DNA from: Hallerella sp963660435
Lineage (GTDB): Bacteria > Fibrobacterota > Fibrobacteria > Fibrobacterales > Fibrobacteraceae
Length of the DNA stretch: 27,363 nucleotides
Direction: 5' to 3'
Assembly: GCA_963660435.1 (NCBI GenBank)
Contig: CAVKYI010000029.1
Span: 1-27,363, forward strand
Shown here one piece after another: positions 1 through 8,196 of the stretch (position 1 is the stretch's first letter; each line of letters opens with the position of its first letter). The position numbers and the translations under genes were made by a program. The notes below the pieces were generated by a model, which ran no database searches, was not told where the DNA came from, and saw only the letters and a list, made by a program, of their open reading frames with translations.

Positions 1-399
1 CATTACTGGAACATGAAAACGACGAGCGCCGTGACGCCGCAATCGGGAGAATACGCGCTCTTGCCGACAACGTATAAGGAAACATACGCCCGGGGAATAG
101 AAAATTACTTCACGAAAAAAAGATACGGTGATAAATACCAGAGATTTGATTACACAAGCCAATACACCGGGCTTATTGATGATTTAATAGACGATAATTC
201 TTCTTCGTTTTGCAGCAGTAGCTTCATAGACAAGGTGTCCGGTTTTTCGATAGGGAACATCGAAACGGCGTTCTTCCAGAACAAGAAATTCTCGTCGATG
301 AAGTCGTATTTGACAAGCAAGAATCCGTCTGGCAAGAACGGCGTGCGGTACACATTGAAAGCCATCGATGACTTGTTCAAATGTTGGGGGTTGCAATGA
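1..399 (+). CDS. Unrecognised protein, probably the C-terminal part of a longer gene
   Basis: The frame is open from the first base of the window, so the ATG at position 13 may be internal and the true start may lie upstream. From that ATG it encodes 128 residues rich in Ser, Tyr, Lys and Asp, without a signal peptide or membrane segment. The C-terminal third reads as helical and charged and ends with KCWGLQ. I recognise no family. The stop overlaps the ATG of the next gene (ATGA at 396-399), so the two are probably co-transcribed and translationally coupled. Base composition is clearly more AT-rich than in the genes to the right, which suggests acquired or fast-evolving DNA. A lipoprotein directly downstream is the only contextual hint; no function is assigned. 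Confidence 0.6.
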   Translation, partial: HYWNMKTTSAVTPQSGEYALLPTTYKETYARGIENYFTKKRYGDKYQRFDYTSQYTGLIDDLIDDNSSSFCSSSFIDKVSGFSIGNIETAFFQNKKFSSMKSYLTSKNPSGKNGVRYTLKAIDDLFKCWGLQ

Positions 400-863
400 G
401 ATTCTTTTTACTGACACAAGCTATCCTGCTCTTTCTGTCTGGATGCTACCGCTCTAACGATCACCAAGAATGCTATGAACCAATCTACCTGAACGAAATG
501 AACTTTGATGTTTTGCTTCTGTATGGAAACATGGAAAATGAACTAAATCTAGATTCCTTGGTTATAAGTAAAAAAGATTCGATATTCTGCAAGCCTGGGA
601 TGGATTTCCCTTTTTTGCATAAAGAAGGTTTGAGTACATTTAAATCGAATTTATATGATGTTCGTTTGGAATTCAGTACAACACCTCGAAAGTGTTTGAC
701 ATTCAAAGATCGTAATTTTCAAGAACATGATATTAGAAATTTTTTGTCCTACAAAAACATTGGAAAATGCGATGAATGCATGGCTCGTGGCCAGTCCGTT
801 CCCGACGGCATGCTTTACCGCATCACGGACGATTTGCTCGAACAGGCAGAACCTTGCGAATAG
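396..863 (+). CDS. Small lipoprotein of unknown function
   Basis: The ATG at 396 overlaps the upstream stop as ATGA. It gives a 155-residue protein that opens with a lipoprotein signal: a short basic start (MRFF), a hydrophobic run and the lipobox LSGC with the lipidated Cys at residue 17. An ATG at 381 in the same frame would add five residues and spoil the signal peptide, so 396 is preferred. The mature part has several Cys residues, including a CDEC pair near residue 125, which may form disulfides in the periplasm. I recognise no domain. Base composition is AT-rich through the first two thirds and turns GC-rich near the end. It is probably anchored in the inner or outer membrane and works with the upstream gene product, but this is inference. 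Confidence 0.7.
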   Translation: MRFFLLTQAILLFLSGCYRSNDHQECYEPIYLNEMNFDVLLLYGNMENELNLDSLVISKKDSIFCKPGMDFPFLHKEGLSTFKSNLYDVRLEFSTTPRKCLTFKDRNFQEHDIRNFLSYKNIGKCDECMARGQSVPDGMLYRITDDLLEQAEPCE

Positions 864-933
864 GGGTGAAATTCGTTTTGAAAAGTCGAGATCCGGGACT
901 CGAATGCCAAATGTTCGTCCCTCACCCCTTTTT
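862..933 (+). terminator. Possible branched terminator at the end of the left gene pair
   Basis: An outer inverted repeat AGGGGTGA (862-869) and TCACCCCT (922-929) is followed by TTTT on the plus strand. Inside it lie GGGAC (895-899) with GTCCC (917-921), and TCGAG (886-890) with CTCGA (899-903), which are alternative pairings. It begins at the lipoprotein stop codon and overlaps the stop of the convergent U32 gene. A terminator is likely, but the long loop makes this uncertain. Confidence 0.35.
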
Positions 934-3390
934 CCTGTCCGTCCAGGTTTCGGTATGGAAAAGCTGCCCCTGCGAAACGCCGTATCGTTCTTCCGCTCCG
1001 ATGAGCCTTGCCGCGGTCTTGAGGGAAAGCCTTCCGCGTAGCGCTTCGGTATAGAGACGCGTCTTGTCGGCGACTTCGGAGGGGGACTCGTCGAGCATTT
1101 CTATCCGGAAACGCCGAACGCCCAGCTCGATAAAATCGGGGACGAAGTTCAGCGCGGACTGCGGGCGTTGCAGGTAAAGCGTATTGCGGCATTCCGCGTC
1201 GGGAACAAGCGAATGGCGCGCGCCTTTGTGGTCGATGATGTCGATACGGTGCCTTGAACAGACTTGTCCGCAGCGGGGAAACTTTTCCGCTTCTGTCAGG
1301 CAGGCGGCATACAGGCAATGCTCCATGTAGAACGCCGGGAGATGCTCGAAGACGGAAATTTCAAAGCGGGAGCCTCCAAGGTTTCGTACAAGTTCTTCGG
1401 TTCCCGTGGCGTTCAGGTCGAGTGACGGATGCAAGGTCCGCAGGCCTTGTCCGATAAACCATTCGGCGGAAAGCGAGTTGGAAATGTTCAGACTGTAATC
1501 GCCTTCGAGCGGAATTTCAAATTCTTGCAGGTAAAGCAATGCGCCGGGATTTCGGACGAGGACGAAATCGGGCGAAAGTTCGACGATTTTCTTCAGATGG
1601 TAGGTTTCGCCTTCCTTGAGTACGCGGATTGTCGCGATTCCCGCCCGAAAGCCAAGGTCTCTCGCCCGTTCGAGAGATTCCCGGTAATCGACGCCCCAGT
1701 CGAAGTCGAGAATGACGCGGTCAATGTCTAGGCCTTTTAATTTCTGTAGCTGGTCGGGATTTCGAACGAGGACGGAAATCTGAATCCTTTCTTCGGCTCT
1801 CGGGTCGGCATGGAATTCCTTTCTGGCGTTCGCGATAAGGGAAGTTCCCCTTTCGGAAAATGTTCGGGAAGGCTTTGATTCCAGCCGCAGGGCGTCCAGA
1901 CTTTCGACTGCGCGTTTTCGGAGACCTCGGAGCGTTTTGTCCAGAACGAAGGATGCTGCGGGAATCTCGACGTGGATTTCTTTCGCCCGGTAGGCGGTGC
2001 CGCTCAACGCGGAGAGTTCCTTCTCAAATCTCTGGAAATTGTCCTGAGGCGTTTTCGCCTTTTCCAGGATGAAGTCGGACGGGACGCTTGCCGTGTGGCC
2101 ATCCGAATCGGAAATTTCCAACGACAGAGGCTTTCCGAAAGAGCCCAAAAGACGGATGCGGACAGGGATCCTTTTTTCGCTTTCCCTGTCGGTAAAAGTT
2201 CTGCGCAGGCGCTTTTCCATTGTCGGGGAATCGTTCCTGTAGGCGGACATTCCGGGATGCACCTTGAAAGAATCGAAGGAATTTCCAAATTCCAGAAAAG
2301 TCCCGTCATGGGCGAATCTGTAAGAAAACAGGCGTCCTCCCGTGGAGTTTTCTTCTCCGGGATCTTCGAAAAGGATGCCATCGCCCGCTTCGAGCGGGTT
2401 CCTGCCTTCGATCAGGATTCCGTGACGATCCGCCTGGAGAACCTTGCCGAGAAACATGCCGTGATGATTGGAAAACGTGCCGTTTACGAGTGTCTGCTGG
2501 TTTACTCCGAGAAGCCATCCCGGGCCGAGACCGCGGGAAAAGAGAACTTCGAGTGGTTCGCGATTCTTTGCGCAAAGAGTCCCCGTATCCAGCTTTTCGC
2601 GAAAGGCTTTCGCGACAGCCGCGACATATTCCGGACTTTTCAGTCTCCCTTCGACCTTGAACGACCTGACTCCGATTTCCTTCAGGGCGTCCAGATGGTC
2701 TATCGCCGAAAGATCGTGCGGGCTAAAGATGAATCTTTTCCCTTCCTGGTCGAAAGGCTTCTCATCGACTAGAATCCTGTAGGGAAGCCTGCAACTCTGG
2801 GCGCATTGTCCACGATTCGCCGATCGTCCTCCCAGGTTTTCGCTCGTGAGACATTGTCCGCTGAACGAGACGCAGAGTGCCCCGTGGACAAATACTTCGA
2901 GTTCAAGCGCTGTACGTTTCGCTATTTTCCGGATGTCGGAAAGGGAAAGTTCCCTGGCGAGAACGGCTCGCTTGCATCCTAGACGTTCCGCCATCTTGAC
3001 GCCTTCCGCGGAAGCGATTGTCATTTGCGTCGAAGCGTGAATTTCCACTTCGGGTGCGACCGTCTTGAAAAGTCGCGCAAGGCCTACGTCCTGGATGATC
3101 ACCGCATCCGGTTCCAGTGCGGCAATTCCTTCGATAAATTCGGGAAGGGAATCCAGCTCGCTTTCGAAGACCAGGATGTTCATCGCGAGAAATGTCCGTA
3201 CGTTTCGAATCCTTGCGTAACGAATCATTTCGCGGACATCGTCAAGGGAAAAGTCGAGAGTCCTTCCGCGCGCGTTCCAACGGGGAACGCCGAAGTAAAC
3301 CGCGTCGGCTCCGTTTTGGATTGCGGCGTAGAACATGTCCTTGTCGCCTACGGGGAGCATCAGCTCGAAATTTCTTGCGGAATCTTTCAT
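922..3390 (-). CDS. U32-family protein, RlhA-like (23S rRNA hydroxylation type)
   Basis: The product is about 822 residues. It opens with the classic U32 start (LPVGD, then NGADAVYFG), a TIM-barrel-like first half, and the family signature ending in VFVHGALC and SGQC. A Cys cluster at about residues 173, 180, 196 and 200 fits the iron-sulfur site proposed for these proteins. A second, weaker barrel-like half follows, and near the C-terminus there is another Cys-rich stretch (CLYAAC, then CGQVC, then AEC). Long U32 proteins of this kind include RlhA, which makes 5-hydroxycytidine in 23S rRNA, and others with unknown RNA substrates; the peptidase label is historical. I choose the ATG at 3390 because the family normally starts just before the LPxG motif. 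Starts at 3429 (ATG) and 3447 (TTG) are open but would add a basic tail. It stands alone, divergent from the next gene. Confidence 0.9.
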   Translation of the reverse strand: MKDSARNFELMLPVGDKDMFYAAIQNGADAVYFGVPRWNARGRTLDFSLDDVREMIRYARIRNVRTFLAMNILVFESELDSLPEFIEGIAALEPDAVIIQDVGLARLFKTVAPEVEIHASTQMTIASAEGVKMAERLGCKRAVLARELSLSDIRKIAKRTALELEVFVHGALCVSFSGQCLTSENLGGRSANRGQCAQSCRLPYRILVDEKPFDQEGKRFIFSPHDLSAIDHLDALKEIGVRSFKVEGRLKSPEYVAAVAKAFREKLDTGTLCAKNREPLEVLFSRGLGPGWLLGVNQQTLVNGTFSNHHGMFLGKVLQADRHGILIEGRNPLEAGDGILFEDPGEENSTGGRLFSYRFAHDGTFLEFGNSFDSFKVHPGMSAYRNDSPTMEKRLRRTFTDRESEKRIPVRIRLLGSFGKPLSLEISDSDGHTASVPSDFILEKAKTPQDNFQRFEKELSALSGTAYRAKEIHVEIPAASFVLDKTLRGLRKRAVESLDALRLESKPSRTFSERGTSLIANARKEFHADPRAEERIQISVLVRNPDQLQKLKGLDIDRVILDFDWGVDYRESLERARDLGFRAGIATIRVLKEGETYHLKKIVELSPDFVLVRNPGALLYLQEFEIPLEGDYSLNISNSLSAEWFIGQGLRTLHPSLDLNATGTEELVRNLGGSRFEISVFEHLPAFYMEHCLYAACLTEAEKFPRCGQVCSRHRIDIIDHKGARHSLVPDAECRNTLYLQRPQSALNFVPDFIELGVRRFRIEMLDESPSEVADKTRLYTEALRGRLSLKTAARLIGAEERYGVSQGQLFHTETWTDRKKG

Positions 3391-3401
3391 TTCCCGAAAT
3401 T

Positions 3402-3407
3402 TAAATA
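3402..3407 (-). promoter_or_regulatory. Candidate -10 box for the U32 gene
   Basis: Read on the minus strand this is TATTTA. If used as a -10 box it would place transcription start about 5 bases before the ATG at 3390. No Shine-Dalgarno sequence is visible and no good -35 box is seen. It is one of several similar boxes in the window (see findings). Confidence 0.3.
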
Positions 3408-3526
3408 ACGGTCGGGACGGTCGGAGCATGTACGAGCGCTTGGTCAATATTTTGGCGCATTTTATCGAAATGCCTTTTTGTCGGTGTCATTTTTGAAAAA
3501 TAAAGTGTTATATATGTGAGGTATCT

Positions 3527-4522
3527 ATGTTTCCGTTTCCAAGGAATGCTCTTTTTATAATTCTTCTCGCCTGCAGCTTTTGCGTGACTTTTTCCCTTGC
3601 GGATGAAAGTCCGGAAATGTCCGCGGATTCGCTTCCGCTTGTCCGGACCGAAGTGGAACACGGACTTTCGTTTTCCGCGGTAGTACTTTCGCACCGTGCG
3701 CTTCGCAATTCGAAATCCTTGCACGACTGGCCGTTTTTCGCCTTTGCGATGCCGATGGGCTGGACGTCGAATCTTAAGCTAGAGGTGGACTTGAACCGGA
3801 TTCTTTCGGCAAAGGGCGTTCTTGGGGGAAGCTTGACGTTTTTTGGTGCGGGAATCAAGGCTGGCGTTAAGCTTGAACTCTTGCACATGCTTGAAATCGG
3901 GGTCGAAGCGAATGCCGGCTCCGCCATAAACTACGGTGACATGAGTACATTTATGGGAGTTTACGATCCGGAAAGAAAGGACTATTCGCAAGATGTCTTC
4001 ATGACGGAATTTTCGTATGGTGTCCGCTACGATGCGGGAATATCCTTGCCGCTGTTAGCGCTGTTGCCCAAGTCGAAATGGACGAAGATCATTTTGCGTC
4101 CGACGGCGAGTCTTTCGTATTCGGCCTATACGGGGGCTTCCGACGGAGAAGTCTGGAAGTCCGGAGAACTGAACATGGTGAACGGCTACAATTACCGGTA
4201 TGGCGGCTCGTTAATCTACATGCTCCCGTTTCGGCATTTTCCGATGGCGATGGTTTCGACGAACGTGCAGGGGTTCTTGCATGAATCGGATTTTGACGAT
4301 TGCTACCGCGCCTATGATCCGGGATTCAGGACCGTTTCGGTGACGCCAATGCTTTCGATCCGGCTAGACGAAAAGTGGAGCGGCATGTTGATGGCTCCGA
4401 TTTCTCGCGACAGGCGCTATCGAAATTATCGCTATGAAACAGGACAGGAGCTTTTGCAGGAACGCATCGGTTCGGAATGGACCTTGAAAGCGGTAATCCT
4501 TGTCCTGACGCGAAAATTTTAA
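3527..4522 (+). CDS. Probable outer-membrane beta-barrel protein, unknown role
   Basis: The 331-residue product begins with a signal peptide (basic start, then a hydrophobic run ending near SLADES at about residue 27). The rest shows alternating strands rich in Gly, Tyr and aromatic residues with charged turns, and ends in a C-terminal aromatic residue (TRKF), both typical of outer-membrane barrels. No conserved enzyme motif is visible. The ATG follows GTGAGG with a 6-base gap, one of the better ribosome binding sites at a first gene here, and TATATA lies just upstream. It is monocistronic: 130 bases separate it from hisE. The role could be structural, a porin, or part of a surface complex; the sequence does not say which. 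Confidence 0.75.
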   Translation: MFPFPRNALFIILLACSFCVTFSLADESPEMSADSLPLVRTEVEHGLSFSAVVLSHRALRNSKSLHDWPFFAFAMPMGWTSNLKLEVDLNRILSAKGVLGGSLTFFGAGIKAGVKLELLHMLEIGVEANAGSAINYGDMSTFMGVYDPERKDYSQDVFMTEFSYGVRYDAGISLPLLALLPKSKWTKIILRPTASLSYSAYTGASDGEVWKSGELNMVNGYNYRYGGSLIYMLPFRHFPMAMVSTNVQGFLHESDFDDCYRAYDPGFRTVSVTPMLSIRLDEKWSGMLMAPISRDRRYRNYRYETGQELLQERIGSEWTLKAVILVLTRKF

Positions 4523-4652
4523 TTGAAGGAACACGACGCCCTTTCGCGACAGGTGTTCCGTACATCCATAATCAGGATGAATCTGGCAAACAGCCATTCG
4601 CGTTCTTTTTGAATTTCTACCTTTTTCAAAAAATTCAACCTTCGAGGTTCTG

Positions 4653-4913
4653 ATGACTTTTGAAGAAATGTACGCTCTTGCCTGCGAGCGTAAAAAAGAG
4701 ATGCCGGAAGGCAAGGGTACGACGGAACTTTTCAGGAAAGGCCCACACGGAATCGGCAAGAAGCTTGTCGAGGAGGCTGCCGAATCGTGGATGGCGGCCC
4801 GCTTCGAGTCCCACGATGCGCAATGCCTGGAACTTTCCCAGGTCCTCTACTATGTCGCCGTGATGATGGCGGAAAAGGGAATCAAGCTCGAAGAGGTGTA
4901 TGCGAAACTATGA
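4653..4913 (+). CDS. hisE: Phosphoribosyl-ATP pyrophosphatase
   Basis: The 86-residue protein matches HisE. It has the helical MazG-like fold signature with GKGTTELFRKGPHGIGKKLVEE near residues 21-41 shortened here to its key parts: the KKLVEEAAE acid cluster that binds magnesium, then a second helix with YYVAVMMAEKG. It hydrolyses phosphoribosyl-ATP to phosphoribosyl-AMP, the second step of histidine synthesis, in the cytoplasm. The length is at the short end for stand-alone HisE. The start has GAGG 5-6 bases upstream. Its stop overlaps the hisG start as ATGA, so the first two steps of the pathway are coupled. No other his genes lie in the window, so the pathway is dispersed. HisI, often fused to HisE, must be encoded elsewhere. 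Confidence 0.92.
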   Translation: MTFEEMYALACERKKEMPEGKGTTELFRKGPHGIGKKLVEEAAESWMAARFESHDAQCLELSQVLYYVAVMMAEKGIKLEEVYAKL

Positions 4914-5749
4914 TCAAGGTAGCGCTTCCGAACAAGGGGATGCTTTTCGAGCCGACGCAGGAACTGTTGAAGGAATGCGGTTACAAGGCGACGAAACCCT
5001 ATAAGACTTTGACGCAGCTCGATACGAAGAACGGAATCGAATTCTTCTTTCTTCGCCCGAGCGATATCCCGATGTATGTCGGTCGCGGAATCATCGACGC
5101 GGGCATTACTGGCGTGGATTTCAACGCCGAAGCGAAGAGTCCCGCTGTAAAGGTCCTGGACCTGCCCTTTGGGGCGAGCAAGATGTGCGCCGCGGTTCCG
5201 AACGAAAGTCCCGTGCAGACGCTCGAAGAACTTTCGAACGCGACGATTGCGACTAGCTTCCCGAACATCGTAAACGGCTTCTACAAGAAGGAAATGAATT
5301 TTGTCGTGCTGGAAGGCGCTGTCGAAATTTCCGTAAGCCTAGGCGTCGCCGATGCTATCGTGGATGTCGTCGAAACGGGTACGACGCTCAAGCAGGCCGG
5401 TCTCCGCATTGTGGGAGAACCTCTCTTCCGCAGCAACGCGGCGCTCTTCTGCCATCCCGAAAAGCAGGGACTGGATGAAGTCCATACGCTTGTCCGCAGA
5501 ATCGAAGGAAAGCTTGTCGCGAAGACATACATGATGATCGAGTATGACTGCCCGGCGGAACTACTCGATCGGGCTTGCAGCGTGACGCCGGGGCTTGACG
5601 CTCCGACGATATCGAAGCTTCACGGTCGCGACTGGTATGCGGTGAAGGCGATGGTTCCCGAGGAGGATGCCAATTCCATCATGGACCGGCTTTGGGATGT
5701 CGGTTGCCGTAGCATTCTTCTCTTCAGCATCAAGTCGGCGAGAATCTAG
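4910..5749 (+). CDS. hisG: ATP phosphoribosyltransferase, long form
   Basis: The start ATG at 4910 overlaps the hisE stop and gives 279 residues. The sequence opens with IKVALPNKGML and contains the family run GITGVDF, the PRPP-binding region DAIVDVVETGTTL (about residues 154-166), and a C-terminal portion of about 75 residues of the ACT-like regulatory type (DAPTISKLHGRDWYAVKAMV). That makes it the long, hexameric form, which is normally inhibited by histidine and needs no HisZ. It joins ATP and PRPP in the first committed step of histidine synthesis. An in-frame ATG at 4787 lies inside hisE in another frame and is rejected. The next gene starts 11 bases downstream. Confidence 0.95.
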   Translation: MIKVALPNKGMLFEPTQELLKECGYKATKPYKTLTQLDTKNGIEFFFLRPSDIPMYVGRGIIDAGITGVDFNAEAKSPAVKVLDLPFGASKMCAAVPNESPVQTLEELSNATIATSFPNIVNGFYKKEMNFVVLEGAVEISVSLGVADAIVDVVETGTTLKQAGLRIVGEPLFRSNAALFCHPEKQGLDEVHTLVRRIEGKLVAKTYMMIEYDCPAELLDRACSVTPGLDAPTISKLHGRDWYAVKAMVPEEDANSIMDRLWDVGCRSILLFSIKSARI

Positions 5750-5760
5750 GACGGATTCCG

Positions 5761-7002
5761 ATGGCTCCCGTGGAATCTCCGGCCTATCTTGCGCGCCAGC
5801 CGATTCTCGATTCGAATCGGGGTATTTTCGCCTATGAGCTCCTGTTCCGCGATTCGCCGGAAGGTCGTGTCGCCGTTATCGAGAACGGTGTCCGTGAAAC
5901 AGCCCAGGTCCTCGAAAACGTCCTGAACAACATCGGACTTTCCCGTCTGGTCGGAAACCACAAGGTTTTCATCAACTGCAGTCGCGAAATGCTTCTCGAC
6001 AATATTTTCGGACCGCTGGATTCCGATCGCTTTGTCCTGGAAATCCTGGAGACCGTTCCCGCCGAAGCGCCCGTAATTTCCGTTGTCAGGAATTACTTTG
6101 ATCGCGGATTCGAATTCGCTCTCGACGATGTCGTGTTCGAACCGGAGTATGTCGCCCGCATCGAACCCTTCTTTCCGTATGTCAAGTATGTAAAGCTCGA
6201 CTTGGCCGAAAATACGCCCGAAGCCCTTTCTGCCGCCGTTCCCTATTTTAAAAAGCGTGGAATGATTCTGCTTGCGGAAAAGGTGGAGACCGAGGAGGAT
6301 TTCAAGACGAGGCTTTCGGAAGGCTATGATCTTTTCCAGGGCTATTTCTTTGCGAAACCGGAAATTGTCCGGGGCAAGAGGATGGATGGCTCGCTCTCGT
6401 CCATCTTGCACCTGATCCAGTTCTTGCGCAGTGACGCGACGCTTGCCGAAATCGAGAAAGCCTTTTTGAAACAGCCCGCCTTGGCGAAGAGTCTAATCCA
6501 GTATGCGAACTCCCAGAAGTCGTTTCGGCGGCATCCGGTGGAAACAGTCCAGGATGCGATTGCGTGGCTCGGCGTTCCTCACTTGCAGGACTGGCTGATG
6601 CTTCTTCTGTATGCGCAACCGGAAATGGGGCGCTGCGAACAAGGGTCGGCGCTTTTCCAGAACGTTTCGCAGCGGGCGAGATTTCTTGAATCCCTTGCGG
6701 AAGCGATCGATCCGGAAGGACCGCTCTCGGGGCAGGCTTTCATCATGGGAATCATCAGCCGGATGGACGCCCTGGTCAAGGCCCCGATGCCTGCGATTCT
6801 CGAAGACCTGGAAATCGACAAGGAAATTTCCGGAGCGATTCTGCACGGTTCGGGAAAACTCGGCACTCTCCTCGCGCTAGCGGAAGCGGTGGAAAACGAT
6901 CGAAAGGAACGCATCGGAATATTGATGAAGCGGCTTTCGCTTTCGAGCAAGGATGTCGCGGACAGCCTGAACGCCGCTTACGGATGGATGGACCATGGTT
7001 GA
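5761..7002 (+). CDS. EAL and HDOD domain signalling protein (YuxH type)
   Basis: The 413-residue product joins an EAL-type domain (about 8-200) to an HDOD domain (about 205-400). The opening ARQPILD and YELLFR is typical of the YuxH-like group. Many EAL catalytic positions are recognisable: E26 in YELL, N72, E94, DD at 122-123, K145 in KLD, E173 and E176 in EKVE, and Q193 in QGYFFAKP. However, the usual DDFGTG loop is replaced by DDVVFEP, so phosphodiesterase activity on c-di-GMP is doubtful and a binding or regulatory role is as likely. HDOD domains lack the HD metal residues and act as protein interaction modules. It sits 11 bases after hisG and overlaps recR by 8 bases, so it is co-transcribed with biosynthetic and repair genes, with no obvious functional link. 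Confidence 0.88.
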   Translation: MAPVESPAYLARQPILDSNRGIFAYELLFRDSPEGRVAVIENGVRETAQVLENVLNNIGLSRLVGNHKVFINCSREMLLDNIFGPLDSDRFVLEILETVPAEAPVISVVRNYFDRGFEFALDDVVFEPEYVARIEPFFPYVKYVKLDLAENTPEALSAAVPYFKKRGMILLAEKVETEEDFKTRLSEGYDLFQGYFFAKPEIVRGKRMDGSLSSILHLIQFLRSDATLAEIEKAFLKQPALAKSLIQYANSQKSFRRHPVETVQDAIAWLGVPHLQDWLMLLLYAQPEMGRCEQGSALFQNVSQRARFLESLAEAIDPEGPLSGQAFIMGIISRMDALVKAPMPAILEDLEIDKEISGAILHGSGKLGTLLALAEAVENDRKERIGILMKRLSLSSKDVADSLNAAYGWMDHG

Positions 7003-7588
7003 ACCGCCAAGCCTTGAAAAGCTTATCCAGGAGTTTTCCGCATTGCCGGGCATCGGGAAGAAAACCGCTCGGCGCCTTGCCTACTTTGTACTCATGCGTC
7101 CGCGGGAACGCGCGGAATCCCTTTCTCGGGCGATTGTCGAAGCTTGCGACAAGGTGAAGCGCTGCGATCGTTGCCATTCGTTTGCCGAAGAAAGTCCCTG
7201 CCCGATCTGCAAGGCTAGAGAAAATTCCAGGACGCTTTGCGTGGTCGAAAAGTTCTCGGACATCCTGCCCTTCGAGAATTCGGGCATCTATCGCGGACTT
7301 TACTTTGTTCTCGGCGGCGTGCTTTCCCCGCTAGACGGTATCGGACCGGAAGCCTTGCACATTCCGCAGCTCGTGGAGCGGATTCGAACGGAAAAGATCG
7401 AGGAGGTCATTTTTGCCCTGGGTTCGAGCCCAGAAGCGGATTCGACGCTCCTTCTCATCGACAAGCTTCTCGAAGGCGTCCCTGTCAAGCGCTCGAGCCT
7501 TGCCCGCGGAATTCCGATGGGCAGCGAATTAGAGTATATTGATGAAGTCACCGTGCTCAGGGCTTTTGAATCGAGGACCGGAATATGA
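6995..7588 (+). CDS. recR: Recombination protein RecR
   Basis: The 197-residue protein has normal RecR length and domain order: a helix-hairpin-helix (LPGIGKKTA, residues 17-25), a four-Cys zinc finger (C57, C60, C69, C72), then a Toprim domain (about 80-175) with LCVVE and a C-terminal Walker-B-like region containing RGIPMGSELEYID. RecR works with RecF and RecO to load RecA onto gapped DNA. The ATG at 6995 lies 8 bases inside the end of the EAL/HDOD gene, in another frame. Its own stop overlaps the engB start as ATGA. This is a core gene; the unit here lacks dnaX and the YbaB gene, which often neighbour recR in other bacteria. Confidence 0.96.
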   Translation: MVEPPSLEKLIQEFSALPGIGKKTARRLAYFVLMRPRERAESLSRAIVEACDKVKRCDRCHSFAEESPCPICKARENSRTLCVVEKFSDILPFENSGIYRGLYFVLGGVLSPLDGIGPEALHIPQLVERIRTEKIEEVIFALGSSPEADSTLLLIDKLLEGVPVKRSSLARGIPMGSELEYIDEVTVLRAFESRTGI

Positions 7589-8196
7589 ATCGGGAATTGG
7601 ATTTTCGGGAAAATATCAATGCGGAATTTGTCACCGCGGCGACAAGGCCCTCGCAAATTCCAACGGACGGGCTTCCGCAGATCGCGTTCCTCGGACGTTC
7701 GAACGTGGGAAAATCCTCTCTCCTGAACGCGCTGACCGGAAAGAAAAAGCTGGTGCGTATCAGTTCGAAACCCGGCAAGACAAAGGAAATCAACTTTTTT
7801 AGAATCAACGGGGCGTTCTACCTGGTGGATCTTCCGGGGGTGGGGTTTGCCGGCGTGAATTTCGGAAAGGTCGATGAAATGGAAGGCGGAATCCGTTCCT
7901 TTGTCGAACATTCGAAGACGCTTCGCGGTATCGTCTATCTGATAGATTCCAGGCTGGGACCGCAACCGGTCGATCTGGAAACGATTGAAGGGCTCCGCAG
8001 CCTAGGATGCCCCGTGATGCCCGTGATGAGCAAGTGCGACAAGGCGAACCAGTCCGAGACGGCAAGAACGCGGAATGCGATCGGGGAGATTTTCGGGAAG
8101 GAAGTTCGACCGATCCGCTTGAGCACTCTCCGCAAGATAGGCCTGTTCGATCTGTGGCGGGAAATCCTTTCGGCTGTCGCTTCCGAGGAAGAATGA
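7585..8196 (+). CDS. engB: Ribosome biogenesis GTPase EngB (YsxC/YihA)
   Basis: The 203-residue protein is a single-domain GTPase of the EngB family. G1 is GRSNVGKSS (37-45), the G2 Thr lies in GKTKEIN (about 66), G3 is DLPGVG (82-87) and G4 is SKCD (149-152), where most relatives have TKxD. EngB assists assembly of the large ribosomal subunit and is usually essential. The start ATG overlaps the recR stop (ATGA at 7585-7588), and its stop overlaps the start of the permease gene in the same way, so it lies in the middle of a fully overlapping gene run. Confidence 0.95.
   Translation: MNRELDFRENINAEFVTAATRPSQIPTDGLPQIAFLGRSNVGKSSLLNALTGKKKLVRISSKPGKTKEINFFRINGAFYLVDLPGVGFAGVNFGKVDEMEGGIRSFVEHSKTLRGIVYLIDSRLGPQPVDLETIEGLRSLGCPVMPVMSKCDKANQSETARTRNAIGEIFGKEVRPIRLSTLRKIGLFDLWREILSAVASEEE

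Noticed and set aside
1972..2772. Plus-strand frame of 266 codons opposite the U32 gene
   Set aside because: The minus-strand product has clear U32 motifs across the same bases.
4523..4652. Histidine attenuator or leader peptide before hisE
   Set aside because: No His-rich short frame or terminator with T-run is present. Only a loose GGAACAC/GTGTTCC pair (4528-4559) and TTGAATTT/AAATTCAA (4609-4638) are seen.
8007..8192. Upstream start for the permease
   Set aside because: It runs entirely inside engB in another frame, and the extra residues are charged and unlike the family; the ATGA overlap at 8193 is convincing.
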